DNA from: Lingula anatina
Taxonomy: Eukaryota; Brachiopoda; Lingulata; Lingulida; Lingulidae
Length of the DNA: 51,734 nt
Direction of reading: 5' to 3'
NCBI RefSeq assembly: GCF_001039355.2
Contig: NW_019775440.1
Coordinates: 356,388-408,121 of the forward strand
A program made the position numbers and the translations under genes. How positions within the stretch are numbered: the stretch's first letter is position 1; the number at the start of each line of letters is the position of its first letter. Below are positions 1-10,431 of this stretch, piece after piece. Below the pieces are notes generated by a model. That model saw only the letters and a list, made by a program, of their open reading frames with translations. It was not told where the DNA came from and ran no database searches.

Positions 1-155
1 GTATTGATGAAAATGAATTTAGACTGACATGGTGTGGTACACTAGCTTGTTATGATGCCGCTTGCGATCTTTGTTCATTGATGGTGTTAGGAACCAGGAT
101 CCGGTTTAATGACATCGATATCAATTACAGCAAGGGCAACGCAGTAACAATGTAG
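1..155 (+). CDS. Probable 3'-terminal coding exon, partial (unknown protein)
   Basis: The frame starting at base 3 is open for 50 codons from the window edge and stops at TAG (153-155). The peptide has a protein-like composition, including the stretch RLTWCGTLACYDAACDLCS and a polar tail near NDIDINYSKGN, with five cysteines in all. Codons lean to purine-first, pyrimidine-last, as in real coding sequence. The 5' part and the acceptor lie outside the window. The following bases turn AT-rich at once, as expected of a 3' UTR. I do not recognise the family and infer no function. A 50-codon open run at a window edge can occur by chance, so this is a moderate call. Confidence 0.45.
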   Translation, partial: IDENEFRLTWCGTLACYDAACDLCSLMVLGTRIRFNDIDINYSKGNAVTM

Positions 156-1018
156 GCTGCAGCACGGACTAGATAGTATAGAGCTGCTAATTCTGGGCAC
201 CGATCAATCACTACAGCCAGAATAGTGCAATTCTTAGAGTAATCGGAAATGACAGGAAAAATTGAAGCACTTCTCAGCTGAGTTCACTGAACCAAGAAAA
301 TATCACTGCTTTTTGCTTTTCAAAAGAAAAAAAAAAGAAAAAAGAATGGAAAGGAAAGGAAAAAATACACTGAACAAATTTGTAGAATAATCACTGAAAA
401 AGTGCTTTGTTAGTAGTAGTAATTATGTACCATCATAGTGGGGTGAAGTTAATTTACTTGTGGCAGTGGGGGTCCTGTATTAAGTTAAGATATTAAAACA
501 ACTTGTAAAACAACCCACCTTTTAAATTGTGTGGTACCGATTACTCAAAATATAACTGACAATATCAGTAGCAGCAGTAAAGTTACATCACAACAGAACC
601 AGAGAGAGGATTTTTTTTATTTTTGTTTAATTATATGCTAATTATCATCATTATTATTATTTTACTTTTCAATTTATTTATTTATTTATTTATTTATTTT
701 GATAAAGTATACTTCCATCATTTTCAATACACTAATGAACAAAATAAAAAAAATGGTGAATTAATTAATAGCGATTGGTGTTTCTAATGTTCACTTTTGT
801 CTGGAGAACCTGCATACAAGTTCATCAAACATTTATTACCATAAAAATAGTTCTTTCTGGTAGTAACTTCTTAAAAATCCTGTAGCCTCCACCAGATCCA
901 GTTTGCATTCTGCACATATAATGTACACTGTATGGACTGTATTAGTTTGGAGAGTGGAACCTTTATGAAGATAGATGCTTATTGAACTTGGCAACAAAGG
1001 TAATGATGATTAAATAAA
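156..1018 (+). other. Possible 3' UTR and flank of the first gene
   Basis: This AT-rich stretch has no open frame worth naming and follows the stop codon at 153-155. Canonical AATAAA polyadenylation hexamers occur at 743-748 and 1013-1018. Either could end the transcript, but AATAAA is frequent in DNA this AT-rich. The UTR assignment depends on the exon call at 1-155. Confidence 0.25.
672..699. repeat. (TTTA)n microsatellite
   Basis: About seven uninterrupted copies of a TTTA tetranucleotide lie inside the putative 3' UTR. Confidence 0.9.
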
Positions 1019-2187
1019 CCCCCTACTTTAGGTCATAATCATGTGCCATTGCCAAAGAAGCAATATAATAATCATCCATTAGTCAGAGGCCGAGTGGCAC
1101 ATAAATGTGAAGGTCAGTCTAAATATTGGCAACGAATCCACTTCTGCCAAAATCAAACGTGCAGCTACTACTAAATTTACTCTTCCCTTTGTTAAATATA
1201 TAATTATAGCACCAAATTTATGGCAATTTTAAAGCAGGTTTTGTTCTTGTTTTTGCCCATTGTACACATTCACAGGATGAAGGTGTAGAGGCAAAGATGC
1301 TTTTTCCAGGATTTTTAATGATGATGATGATTGCATGGCTTTTAAAAAAGAAGGCATACTGGTACACTACAAACTGTGTTTGCTTGCAACTTGAACTTAA
1401 AATTAATTTCAAATGTTTTTGTTTGTTTGTTTAGTTCATAATTTGAACTCCAGTGACAAAAACAGTAAGGTTCATTGGTGTATTTGATACGCAGATTATC
1501 GCAAACACTGATTATAATTGCAGATCTAGACAACAGCAAATGTTACTTACATGTACTCAGTATTTCATTTTCATCTGGTTGAACTTCAGTGGAAACTATC
1601 CAGGCAAATAACAAAGACAGATGATTCTAATATCCCTGAATCCTTAGAACACGTTAGTTGCACACCAATCTATCAATTTTCTGGATAATACCACATGAAA
1701 TCATTTTGTACGAGTTATACACGACAGGCATGGCACTGAAGGGCTTCCTTATTTTTTTCTTTTTGTTAAATTTGGTAATTATATATAAATCAATTTCTGG
1801 AGTTTCATTTTGGTGCAGGTATTAAGTACACCCGATACAGGAAAGAAAATCTAAGTCTTCTTCCATCAAGTAATTTCCAATAAAGTTAGGTATTTTGTGA
1901 GTCCCAGAAGACTGCAATCCAGATTTATAACGTAGTATTGTTTAGATAAAATATCTGTTTAATTTGCCAATACAGTGTTGCACCGGGACTTTCTATCAAA
2001 AAAGTCATAAAGAATACATCAGATAACGATAAATGATTGCAATATTTCATAACCGTAATCATTTTAAAATGAGATTATTGAATCTTTCCAGTCTCTGCGT
2101 ACTTGTGCATTGGAATGGATTACAGAGACAGACCAGCTCCTTAAGCAATAAAAATCCCCATAAAGTCAATATGAATATTTCAAGGGA
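1019..2187. other. Non-coding stretch, no gene supported
   Basis: Only short frames (up to about 80 codons) with unremarkable sequence are present. A minus-strand donor-like site (ACAT|GTAAGT) near 1546-1551 follows a short open run, but its acceptor is poor, so I call nothing here. Confidence 0.5.
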
Positions 2188-2274
2188 TGCAGACATATGC
2201 ATTGGGCATGTGAAACACACTTTTTTAACGTTTCACATGCTGGAACATGAAATGTGCATATGCGACCCACGTTA
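2188..2274. repeat. Imperfect hairpin
   Basis: An exact 11-bp inverted repeat pairs GCATGTGAAAC (2206-2216) with GTTTCACATGC (2230-2240) across a 13-nt loop. A second outer stem pairs CATATGCA (2194-2201) with TGCATATG (about 2254-2261), beyond an asymmetric internal bulge. It could be a decayed palindromic element or a folded RNA. The bulge of about 14 nt against 4 nt argues against a standard microRNA precursor. Confidence 0.5.
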
Positions 2275-2767
2275 AAGTGTTATCCCACAATCCACTTTGA
2301 CTTCCTATGCTGGCAGCCATTCAGAGGAGAATCTTGTTTTAAATGATAAAAGAATCACTCTAACAAGTCTTTATGATCTTGAAATATGTTGCCTTGAATT
2401 GACAAATTATACAAAAGACTAACAGGTCCAGAGGAGAAGGACATCTTCCAACAGATTTATTCAAAACCATTCTAGATTGTTGCAGGCAGTGAAAGTATTT
2501 TAAATGGCGATAGAATTAATAATAAGTTGTTTTGAAATCTTCTTAGTCCACTGCTTTTGACCAACCTCAGGTTGGTAATTGCATATCTCGACAGCTGAGG
2601 CCATTACTAATGGGCCATTTCTGTGAATCATTCAGATCTACAAAGTTATTTTTCATCAATATTAGTGGGGGGAAACCAAGGAAGATGTAGACAGTCACTC
2701 AGATGTTAGTCACTAACTTGGCAGTTGTACATTTTAATAAGATGGAATATATGTCACGCACAACTAT

Positions 2768-2941
2768 CTGGGGTAGCGCTAGCACTCGCCAATTTAGCCA
2801 AATGCTAAAATTGACTTAAATTGGCTAAACAAAAAGGGCTAGATTTGATGAATTTTAGTCAAATTAAAACCATTTTCATAACAAATTGACAAAAAAGTGA
2901 TAATTTGGCTAAGTGAAAAAAAATTGCTAACGCTATCCCAC
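2768..2941. mobile_element. MITE-like element with 5-bp target duplication
   Basis: A 174-bp unit starts CTGGGGTAGCGCTAGCA and ends with a near-complementary copy (reverse complement GTGGGATAGCGTTAGCA, 14 of 17 matching). The inversion continues inward through a shared TTAGCCAAAT segment. Direct repeats ACTAT flank both ends (2763-2767 and 2942-2946), as a 5-bp target-site duplication would. There is no internal reading frame, so it is non-autonomous. Five-base duplications are known in some hAT-related groups, but I do not assign a superfamily. Confidence 0.65.
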
Positions 2942-3078
2942 ACTATGACCCCTTCAAATCAGCTTTTTTAATAGAGCACGTTGACAAACACCTAATGTGG
3001 ATTTCACGTGTAAGTAAAATTTATTTTGTTACTATATTTCTGTTGACTTTTAAAAGTGGACACATCTGTCTCTTTGAG

Positions 3079-3276
3079 TACATTCAGAACAAGTTGATCC
3101 ATGGACTAACTGATCTGCTGATCAAATATGGCTGACCCAAGCTTGCCCTGTAATCCCCTAATACATAGACAATGAATAGATTCCCCGCGGGATTACGAGG
3201 TAAGCTTTTAAGTGGGTCTGCCATGTTTGATCCACGGATCTGTTAGTCCTCGCACCAACTTTGGTTGTGAATGCGG
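3079..3276. mobile_element. Foldback (long inverted repeat) element
   Basis: Two arms of about 80-90 bp face each other around a loop of about 30 bp. The innermost stem is GTAATCCC / GGGATTAC. Further out, GACTAAC...GATC...TGATCAAATATGGC in the left arm matches the reverse complement of GCCATGTTTGATCC...GATCTGTTAGTC in the right arm with scattered mismatches and one small indel. The outer ends (ACATTCAGAAC and the complement of GTTGTGAATG) also pair. No coding frame and no clear target duplication are visible. A related partial copy lies at 6009-6088. Confidence 0.6.
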
Positions 3277-3313
3277 CCTTTATGACCTATGTACTAGCCA
3301 TTAACCACATTCT

Positions 3314-6008
3314 GTGAAGATCCCCATATTTATGAAGATCACATTTCACTTTATTTTCCCAAGAGTTTCTCACCTGTTGGTTCAAGCAGAGGTATTTATT
3401 TATTACATAATCCCAGAAATTAATTCCCTCCTGACTGATTGGTTAACTGTCCTTAATTACTGCACTAAAGGTAATCAAGGGCGGAGAAGCTACACAGTGG
3501 AGATATACAGGTGCCCAGTTAACTGCTTTAATTAGAGTGTTGGCACACTATTTTGATAAGGTACAGGTACAATACTAGTGTATGAGCAAAGGGCAAACTG
3601 AAGGTTCAGCTTTGCAATGTGTCCTTATGATCTATATGATATCTCTGCTCTGTTTTTTCATTGGTAAATTACCTTGCTAGTTAATTTAAGATTACAGGTA
3701 CCACTCAGTGGCTCACAGAAACAAATGTAGAGAGAAGATGCCATCATCACTAGCTACATCACTAAAAAAAGCATAACATATATTCCATGTGGGTTGAGGG
3801 TAAAAACATACAGCTACAGGAGGTGCTTTTTTCAGGTTATCTGACTGCATTCAGCAAGAGTCCCTGCAGAGTTAGATCGATCTATGTTGGATGACAGTTT
3901 AATTGGGACTCAGCCCTTATGAAAGCTCTGTTATCATAATCAGTGGGAAGGAGTGAGTCAAGTGCCTCTTTCCCCTAGCTTTATAGGTGTATGTACCCGA
4001 TCCCTTAACCCTCCCTAAAACAATACTACAACAAGCAATAAAAACATAACAAAAACAAGCAATTTCCTTGCCCATCCAATATCTATCCCTGTATCCAACA
4101 TATGTGGGTAACCATTAAACTAAAATCATCTATGATTTTTCCTTGCTCCAATCTGTAGTAAAATCATTGACAGTGCCAGGATTTTTAATGGTAATATTTC
4201 AGCACCTCCCTTCATGACTGATCACTCCCAGGTGGGACAGGTGAAACTTTTTCTGCAAATTTAACAATTATATAACCAATAACCATAACATTTCTGCCAA
4301 ACTGTCCTCAAGGCACTTTTTCACTAACTGCACTTAATGAGTATGAAACAAAAAATATAAGCCTGTGCAGGGTTTTTTTGTCACTTGTTTAATTTTTTCA
4401 CAGCAACTGGAGTTTATCTGCTTTCAATGAACCACACTGGAAATCAAGCTCTAAACAATAAAATGTTTATTTCACGTCTTACTTTATTTAATGCAAAATT
4501 GTTACTTGTAACTTTGATCAATTACCCCTGCATGTTACTGGAGACAGGAATACATGCCTGCCCCCCCCCCCCCCCCAACGACCACCAAAAAATGAAAGGA
4601 AAAAAGAAGCAAGAGAGAAAAAGATTGTGTGCTTGTAAGAGATTAACATTTCTTAATTTCTTCCATGTTCTATGGCATAAACTGGTTATTTAATTCTTCA
4701 ATAAACACCAAATTCATTCCCATGCCTTCAAAACTACCTACCAGTCCTAAAGATGTAGCCGCTTCCTAAATATTTGACTTCCTGTAGCCTGAAGGTGTTT
4801 ACCGTTTCACCATTCACAGGGTACACGTAATTCTTTAAAGGAACTTGGCATTTGGTGGCAAACTTTTGGAGCATTCTACAATACTAACAGCCAAAATACA
4901 AGAATGGTATAGTGAACCTACTTTTTCAAGTACCCCCAGAACTTGAAAAAGAATGCAATAGATTAATGAATTCCTTGCAATGATAAAAAACACTAAAATG
5001 CTTTCAACTTTTTGGCAAAGAAAGTTCATTCAGAAAGTAAAATTTCCATTAAAGACTATAGAAAAAAAAGAAGGCAAATAAACTGTTTTTATTTATTGTT
5101 CTGCAGTTCTTTGTTTGGTACAGTATATGAGTTTGGATATTCTTCATGCTCAACCTGAAGATAAAGGGCAATTCATGACTTTCCAAATGTTAGTTTATAT
5201 AACAACCCACCTAATTTGCCCAATTTTTCATTTTAAGTTGTATAATGAAAATAATTAGTTTATGTAACTGCCACATTTCATTTCCTATTTTCATTCAAAA
5301 CTGCATAATAACTACATAAAACAGGGTGTGTTGGAAGGAAGTTTAGTCTAAAACAAAAAAATGTGATCAATTATTGGTGTAAAATACTTATTTGGTGTAA
5401 ATTGGAAAACATAATTTCTTTTTTGATCCACAATGTGTGTACAATGTACTAGCACCATTTAAACTTGATAGTAATTATGGAAAAAGACTGTCATGCAACT
5501 TGAACAAGGCAGGATAAAGTCTAAAACAAGGGAGGAACAAGTCACCCCTGAACTTAACAATACAGTTCAAGCAATCATTTGTCATTTCTTTGACATTGTT
5601 TCTGAAATAGTTTTACCCACTTAGCCAGCAAATTTGATCCATTCATGAAATGAGATGCTGAGTGAAAAATGATTCCTGGAAAATGGACAGTAAGTTTCAC
5701 ATTCTACATGCACAATTGAAGCAAGTAATGGTACTTGGTCACGCTAAAGTAAGCCATATACCATAACAGAAGCCACATTTCTGCCGACAGACCTGTATAA
5801 AAAAAGGCAAAAAAAATATTGGGGCAAAACTTCTGCTTCTTCTTACTACAAATCTGCCACTGGAAGTAATTCTCTTCTTCACAGTTCCGCAATATTCATT
5901 CAGGTGGACTGGTGCTGATCTGGTGACTATCTGATCACTTGTACTGTGATGTCACTGACATTGATTCAGAGTCAGTTTTATGAAAGCTTTTTTAGCCACA
6001 TTCACATG
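3314..6008. other. Non-coding stretch, no gene supported
   Basis: AT-rich DNA with short frames only (largest about 100 codons, at 4385-4693, running through a C16 tract). I see no splice-consistent exon chain, RNA gene or transposase fragment. A minus-strand donor-like site (AACAG|GTGAGA) at 3370 follows a short open run, but it lacks a convincing acceptor. Confidence 0.5.
4561..4576. repeat. C16 homopolymer
   Basis: An uninterrupted run of 16 cytosines. Such runs are prone to length errors in assemblies. Confidence 0.95.
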
Positions 6009-6088
6009 GGAATTACGCAACAGACATTCAAGGTTAGTCATATTTGATCTGAGGATCTATTAGTCTGCTATTGTGACTGCAGCCATAC
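6009..6088. mobile_element. Partial copy of the 3079-3276 foldback element
   Basis: The order GGGAATTACG, then ATATTTGATCTGAGGATCT, then ATTAGTC and a terminal GCAGCC parallels the right arm at 3189-3276 (GGGATTACG, ATGTTTGATCCACGGATCT, GTTAGTC, GCGGCC) with diverged spacing. The left arm is not evident, so this is a half copy. Together the two copies show a dispersed family. Confidence 0.5.
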
Positions 6089-6207
6089 TGTTACGGTCTC
6101 ACTGAATAGCAAGCCTTGGATGGTCACACACTTCTTGGGATTATTTACATGAAAATGGTCAGGCGAAACAACTTTTTCAATGTCTTACTTTCCAAATGCT
6201 CAGTCAG

Positions 6208-6250
6208 TTTTTTTTTTTTTTTTTTTTCTTCTTTTTTTTTTTTTTTTTTT
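6208..6250. repeat. Interrupted poly-T tract
   Basis: About 40 bases of T interrupted by CTTC. Read on the minus strand it is a poly-A tract, but no retroposon body or target duplication is visible beside it. Confidence 0.9.
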
Positions 6251-6919
6251 GGTGGTTGCATTGTGCTTTTTTTCTTTAACAAATTTAGTGGTTGCATTGA
6301 AAGCCATTTTACCCTTTCTGATGTAATTTTAAGTGTTTCCATGTGAGTTTCAGGACATTTTGTCAAATATCTTTGTTATAGGCTAGCAGTGACAGATGTT
6401 AACATGAATTGGACTTGATGTCATTAAAAACTAATTTTAGGAGAAAAAACCTGCCACAACATGCTGTTTTTTAACCATGCTGTTGCAAAAGTTAAATTAA
6501 TTTTTCCAAAAAATAACTAATTTTCTAAAATGAATGGCAGTTCTCTTATCAGTCCAAAAAATTGGCAGGGTATCACCAGACCTTTTTCTTCAGAATGATA
6601 TGCTAATTTCAATTTGTAAATAAGGCCTGATGCAATGTGTCTGAGGCGAGAAAAAATCTAAAGATAAAAAATAAATATCAAATTATTGAACAAAGATATC
6701 AAATATTGAGTAAACACGTATCCAACATCCACATAGGTATCTGATATCTTTTCTGACAACTGCACAATGCCTCTGATGTCAAAATCAGATATTAATTGAA
6801 ATTCTTGAAATCATCAAGTCCTAGACATTGATTAAACTATCTTGCCATGTGCTGTATATTCTGCTAAAAGAAACGCCAGAATTCCATCCACAGGAAACTT
6901 TTAACAAAAACTTTTTTTT

Positions 6920-7012
6920 TTAAATTCTTTCTTTCAGCTGCTCAAGTGCCTTGATTTTATCAGCATTAAATCGCCCACCGATTTTATCAGCATTAAACTG
7001 CCCGTCTTCAAA
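6920..7012 (-). CDS. Candidate terminal coding exon with internal 27-bp duplication
   Basis: Read leftward from 7012, 30 codons are open and end in TAA (6920-6922). The peptide is charged and protein-like: it starts FEDG, repeats the block FNADKI twice, and ends KALEQLKERI, a short amphipathic helix-like tail. The repeat comes from an in-frame 27-bp tandem duplication (6953-6979 and 6980-7006). The segment starts just after an AG (7014-7013), but the tract before it (CACTAAAAG) is a weak acceptor. Its phase joins the exon ending at 7653 without a frame change. The plus strand here is also open between a good acceptor (TTTCTTTCAG, 6928-6937) and a donor (CAG|GTGAAC, 7027), so a 90-nt plus-strand exon is the alternative. 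The family is not recognised. Confidence 0.3.
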   Translation of the reverse strand, partial: FEDGQFNADKIGGRFNADKIKALEQLKERI

Positions 7013-7652
7013 CTTTTAGTGTCTCAGGTGAACAATTAAATATGTTTACCTGCTAACATAATAAAAGCAAAGTATTGGTAATTGGTTCACTGGTGCGTGG
7101 CGATCTGTGGCACAGCTTCACCTGTGTTTTGCAGGACCTTTGTGTAACGCGTTTTGCATAGTGAAGCGGTAACGTTATGAATACTCTGTGTCATTGCCAT
7201 TTTTCTCTCGTTAATTACACTGCATAATTAGAATGATTTGGGAGGTTGTTGTTATAAGGTCTACTGGCAAAATTGTGATACGCAAATTACACGTTTAGAT
7301 AAAGCATGTAAAGGTGAGGTATTACCCTAACACTTTATGAAGGTTTGCTTCCCGTTATTTTTGGTGGAGTATTTCCATATACAATACTTAGTATTCCACC
7401 GGGTGTTACGCTACCGTCATCACTTAAAAGGTATAACTACATACTGACGTTGCGATGAAGGCAATATACAGTACATAAAAGTGCTGTATCACACAGGTGA
7501 TGGACTTAATTGTATGATGCGTAGAGCAATACCACAATACCCGTTTGGTAATAAGCACGCATATATGTAGTGAGGGACATAAAACACCACGCTAAAATGT
7601 GCCCACTCCTCGCTCGAAAAGAAGTTTTAAAATGACACGGTTAATTACTCAC

Positions 7653-7844
7653 CTCAAACGCCGCTTGGTAAAACTTCCCATTAGCAATGACTTCCTGCAC
7701 GAGCTTAGTGAAAATCCAGTGTAACTTCAACAAACCAACTTTCTCGTTCCCGTTAATCGTTAAAACTTCTCGTGAAAAAAATACTAATGTCTGCCTTGTT
7801 GATATCAGTTTACGAATCAGGACTAAATTAAGATGTTCCTTTGA
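7653..7844 (-). CDS. Candidate coding exon ending at a consensus splice donor
   Basis: On the minus strand 64 codons are open after a TGA at 7845-7847 and run to GAG|GTGAGT, a full-consensus donor (intron starts at 7652). The last residues, KLVQEVIANGKFYQAAFE, look like genuine globular protein, and codon choice over the last 40 codons is coding-like. The exon ends in phase 0, matching the segment at 6920-7012, which would give a 640-bp intron. A weakness is that this frame contains no ATG. If transcription starts at the promoter near 7,925, an upstream intron, a non-AUG start or a different frame is needed. One other frame has an ATG at 7684-7682 starting MGSFTKRRL. The family is not recognised. 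Confidence 0.35.
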
Positions 7845-7924
7845 TCAGTAATGGCATTTTACATTTCAACAACAAGCACACTGGTCTCGACCATTGGGAA
7901 CAGATGTTGAGTGGCGTTCCACAT

Positions 7925-8055
7925 CTGTGTTTACGAGCCCTCGTGGATCCTAGTTTTATAAATTACCAACAATAGAAACCCCGCCCTTTTCTGAGTACGG
8001 ACCAATAGGACGCGACGATCAGTTTTCACCTGAGTGGTTACTGACCAATCCAATT
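7925..8055 (-). promoter_or_regulatory. RNA polymerase II-type core promoter, minus strand
   Basis: Elements occur in textbook order for leftward transcription: CCAAT-type sites at 8045-8054 and 8002-8006, a GC box GGGCGGGG at 7979-7986, and a TATA box TATAAAA at 7954-7960. Taking initiation about 30 bp below the TATA box (near 7,927), the GC box sits near -55 and the CCAAT boxes near -77 and -120, their usual places. The open frame at 7653-7844 and its splice donor lie directly downstream. The element matches are direct; promoter activity is inferred. Confidence 0.45.
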
Positions 8056-8412
8056 CGTCATTAGCAGCTAATAACTGCAGTTGTAGGGTTCACTATGGAT
8101 TTAGATCATGTGCTTTCGTTTTAAAATTTATTGTGATAAAATGTTTCAGTTTTGAAACACCTGCTCGTGTCAGGTGGAAGCCATTTTTCACGTGGCTACC
8201 AATGGCAAAAAGTGCATTTTCACATCAGAAACAATTTCAATTTGCAGTTAGATATTCTATTCATTTTACTGAAGCAAAATCCCAAAGATTCCTTTACGAC
8301 GCCAACTCACTCACAAGAAATGTTTTTGTTTGCAGAAATCATTTTTAAAATTCTAAGCATGCCCCCACACAAATTCACCATCTCTCCTTTATTTCATAAA
8401 CATGTATTTTTG

Positions 8413-8762
8413 AAATATAAGTCATCACATGGGTATCAAGCGACCCAAACTTAGAACCAAAGAAATTGCTAGATCTTTATTCTGTTTATTTGCGCACTTT
8501 TCGAAGAAATAGAGAGTAACATAAAACATTTGTGTCAGTTTCTCAGAATCCTGTACTAATTTAACCGTGTCTTTGCACTACTTTTNCAAATATAAGTCAT
8601 CACTTGGGTATCAAGCGACCCAAACTTAGAACCAAAGAAATTGCTAGATCTTTATTCTGTTTTTATTTGCGTACTTTTCGAAGAAATCGAGAGTAACATA
8701 AAACATTTGTGTCAGTTTCTCAGAATCCTGTACTAATTTAACCGTGTCTTTGCACTACTTTT
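8413..8762. repeat. Direct duplication across a single-N gap (assembly join)
   Basis: Bases 8413-8585 (173 bp) recur at 8588-8762 (175 bp) with a single N at 8586 between them. The copies differ by a few substitutions (for example CACATGGG versus CACTTGGG, and GAAATAGAG versus GAAATCGAG) and a 2-bp T insertion. This is the pattern of overlapping contig ends from two haplotypes that were abutted instead of merged. A true tandem duplication is possible but less likely, given that the N falls exactly at the junction. Confidence 0.85.
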
Positions 8763-10069
8763 GACAAAATCGCTATAATTTGCCCGCTTGCTCAGCTCTA
8801 TCTTCGTCGCTCTTGTATATATATATATCTGCCTCATATTTGGCTACCATATTTCGCACTTTAAAGTCTTCGCCGCACTCAGCATAATCTCCTTAACAGA
8901 CTGCATGGAAAGTTTCCATATCACATACATGTATCAGTACCAAAATCTTTAATCTTTAATGATACCTGCTTCCCTATTGAAGATAAATAGCAGATAAAAA
9001 GTTTTCAGTCGGAGACTACTTTCATCGTTGGGGGCGGGCTACCTGGACACAAGACAGGCTAAAGAATCGCTACAGAAAAATTGGTATTTTCTAGATAACT
9101 ACGCTAAGGTATTTTTCTAAAAGTGGAAGTTAACATTTCACATTAGAATGTTGTTTTTATTTTATTTTTTTTTTCAAAATCTTTTATTTATTTATTTTAT
9201 CTATTTCTATCATTATATTTTGTAAAATAGTGTATTCTTTTGCTATTAAAAATAACAGCCATCCCTTTCCGATTACAATGGAGTCTGAACAGGTGTTTTA
9301 CAACTGCTGAAAGGAGTCTAGAATGATCGACGTTCCGGGATCGTATTTTAGTGCACTTTCTCCTGTTAAATTTCTTTATATTTTCCCTTGCATTCTTTTT
9401 TTTTTTCATCATCGCTTTCAATATATTTGTTCGTTATCTTGAGAGAAACCTTTTGTGTTATTTTATCAGTATAAAAAGAAATGAGCAATTAAGCTATAAA
9501 AATAAGCCTTTTCACGTTTATTGTTTTATTCCATTGTTTGTCTATCAAGTTCGTCATTAAATCCACAAGATTTTCAGTTGTTGAATGTGGCTTACATGTT
9601 CTGTACAAGTGACGCCATCAGATCATGACTACCCGGAATAACTCGGCCACAGCGAAGAGTTTTTTATTCATTTTTCCTTTTTTGCTCGACAACCCTCCCA
9701 AAGCAGCTGCAAACTTCGGATGAGTCAATTGTACTAATCAAAGGGTAAACCGCAGCATTGCAACGAATGCTGCAAAACACGTTAAAAGTAAATCTGATGA
9801 CATGATCGAAGACATTGACTTATTGCACATTCACAAAACCGTGTCTAGAATACTTGCTCCAACTGTTCGTCCACGTGCACTCCTCCATGTGAGTCGAGAT
9901 TGAAATATTTTTCTCGTCTCAACTTTGTTGTGGAGCAAGGCAGATGGCGACAAGAAGACAGACGGATGCATAGTTTCTTTAATAAGCATATCTTCTGTGA
10001 TAGTGTTCGAATGTGACCGCTGAGTGACATGTATATTATTTGCTATTAGCGATGACTACACATGGAAAA
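8763..10069. other. Non-coding stretch, no gene supported
   Basis: AT-rich with a short TA run near 8816-8828 and T-rich tracts around 9160-9215 and 9395-9415. Frames on both strands are short and hydrophobic because of the T-runs. No RNA gene or element ends were seen. Confidence 0.5.
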
Positions 10070-10159
10070 TGTGTGTGTGTATGTGCGCGCGCGCGCGCGC
10101 GCGCGTGTGTGTGTGTGTTAGAGAGAGAGAGAGAGAGAGGGCGGGGGAGGGGCAGGGAG
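10070..10159. repeat. Compound (GT)n-(GC)n-(GT)n-(GA)n microsatellite
   Basis: An alternating purine-pyrimidine run (GT, then about 11 GC steps, then GT again, 10070-10118) passes into a purine-only stretch (GA repeats, then G-rich GGGCGGGGGAGGGG). The first part is a typical Z-DNA former and the second can form triplex or G-rich structures. Short frames that cross it are artefacts of the repeat. Confidence 0.95.
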
Positions 10160-10354
10160 AATCTATCAAACACACAGACCCGATCATTTTCACTTTATTT
10201 CTCTCACTCACGGACAGTAATTTTGTCTTATCACAACATCTGTGACTTCTTAGGCATTTTGACTTCATCCTTGCTGAAGAGAAAAAAGGAAGAAAAATCT
10301 TATTTCGCACATTTCTCACGATTGCAAAGACTCGACTGAACTGAATTCCTTCAG

Positions 10355-10431
10355 AGCAACTCAGTGGTCGATATGGTGGCATTTGGATCGGAATCTCAAT
10401 TCAAAGCAACTTATTGTACTGTGATGACAGA
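10355..10431 (+). CDS. Weak candidate internal exon
   Basis: A pyrimidine-rich acceptor (CTGAATTCCTTCAG) precedes 25 open codons that read SNSVVDMVAFGSESQFKATY and end at a donor-like ACAGA|GTAAGG. The same bases are open on the minus strand, so strand and reality are both uncertain. There is no family match. Confidence 0.15.

Noticed and set aside
5449-5470. TAGCACCATTT resembles the start of the conserved miR-29 family
   Set aside because: The similarity ends after 11 bases and no complementary arm lies nearby to form a precursor hairpin.
6116-6366. Frames through the poly-T tract on both strands
   Set aside because: They are Phe-rich and Lys-rich artefacts of the homopolymer.
10003-10023. 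GTGTTCGAATGTGACC as a possible tRNA B box
   Set aside because: It does not match GGTTCGANNCC closely enough, and no A box or acceptor-stem pairing is found. No tRNA was seen anywhere in the window.
10024-10382. Frames of 73-108 codons through the GT/GC/GA array
   Set aside because: Much of their length is repeat-encoded Cys-Val, Ala-Arg or Ser-Leu and not a real protein.
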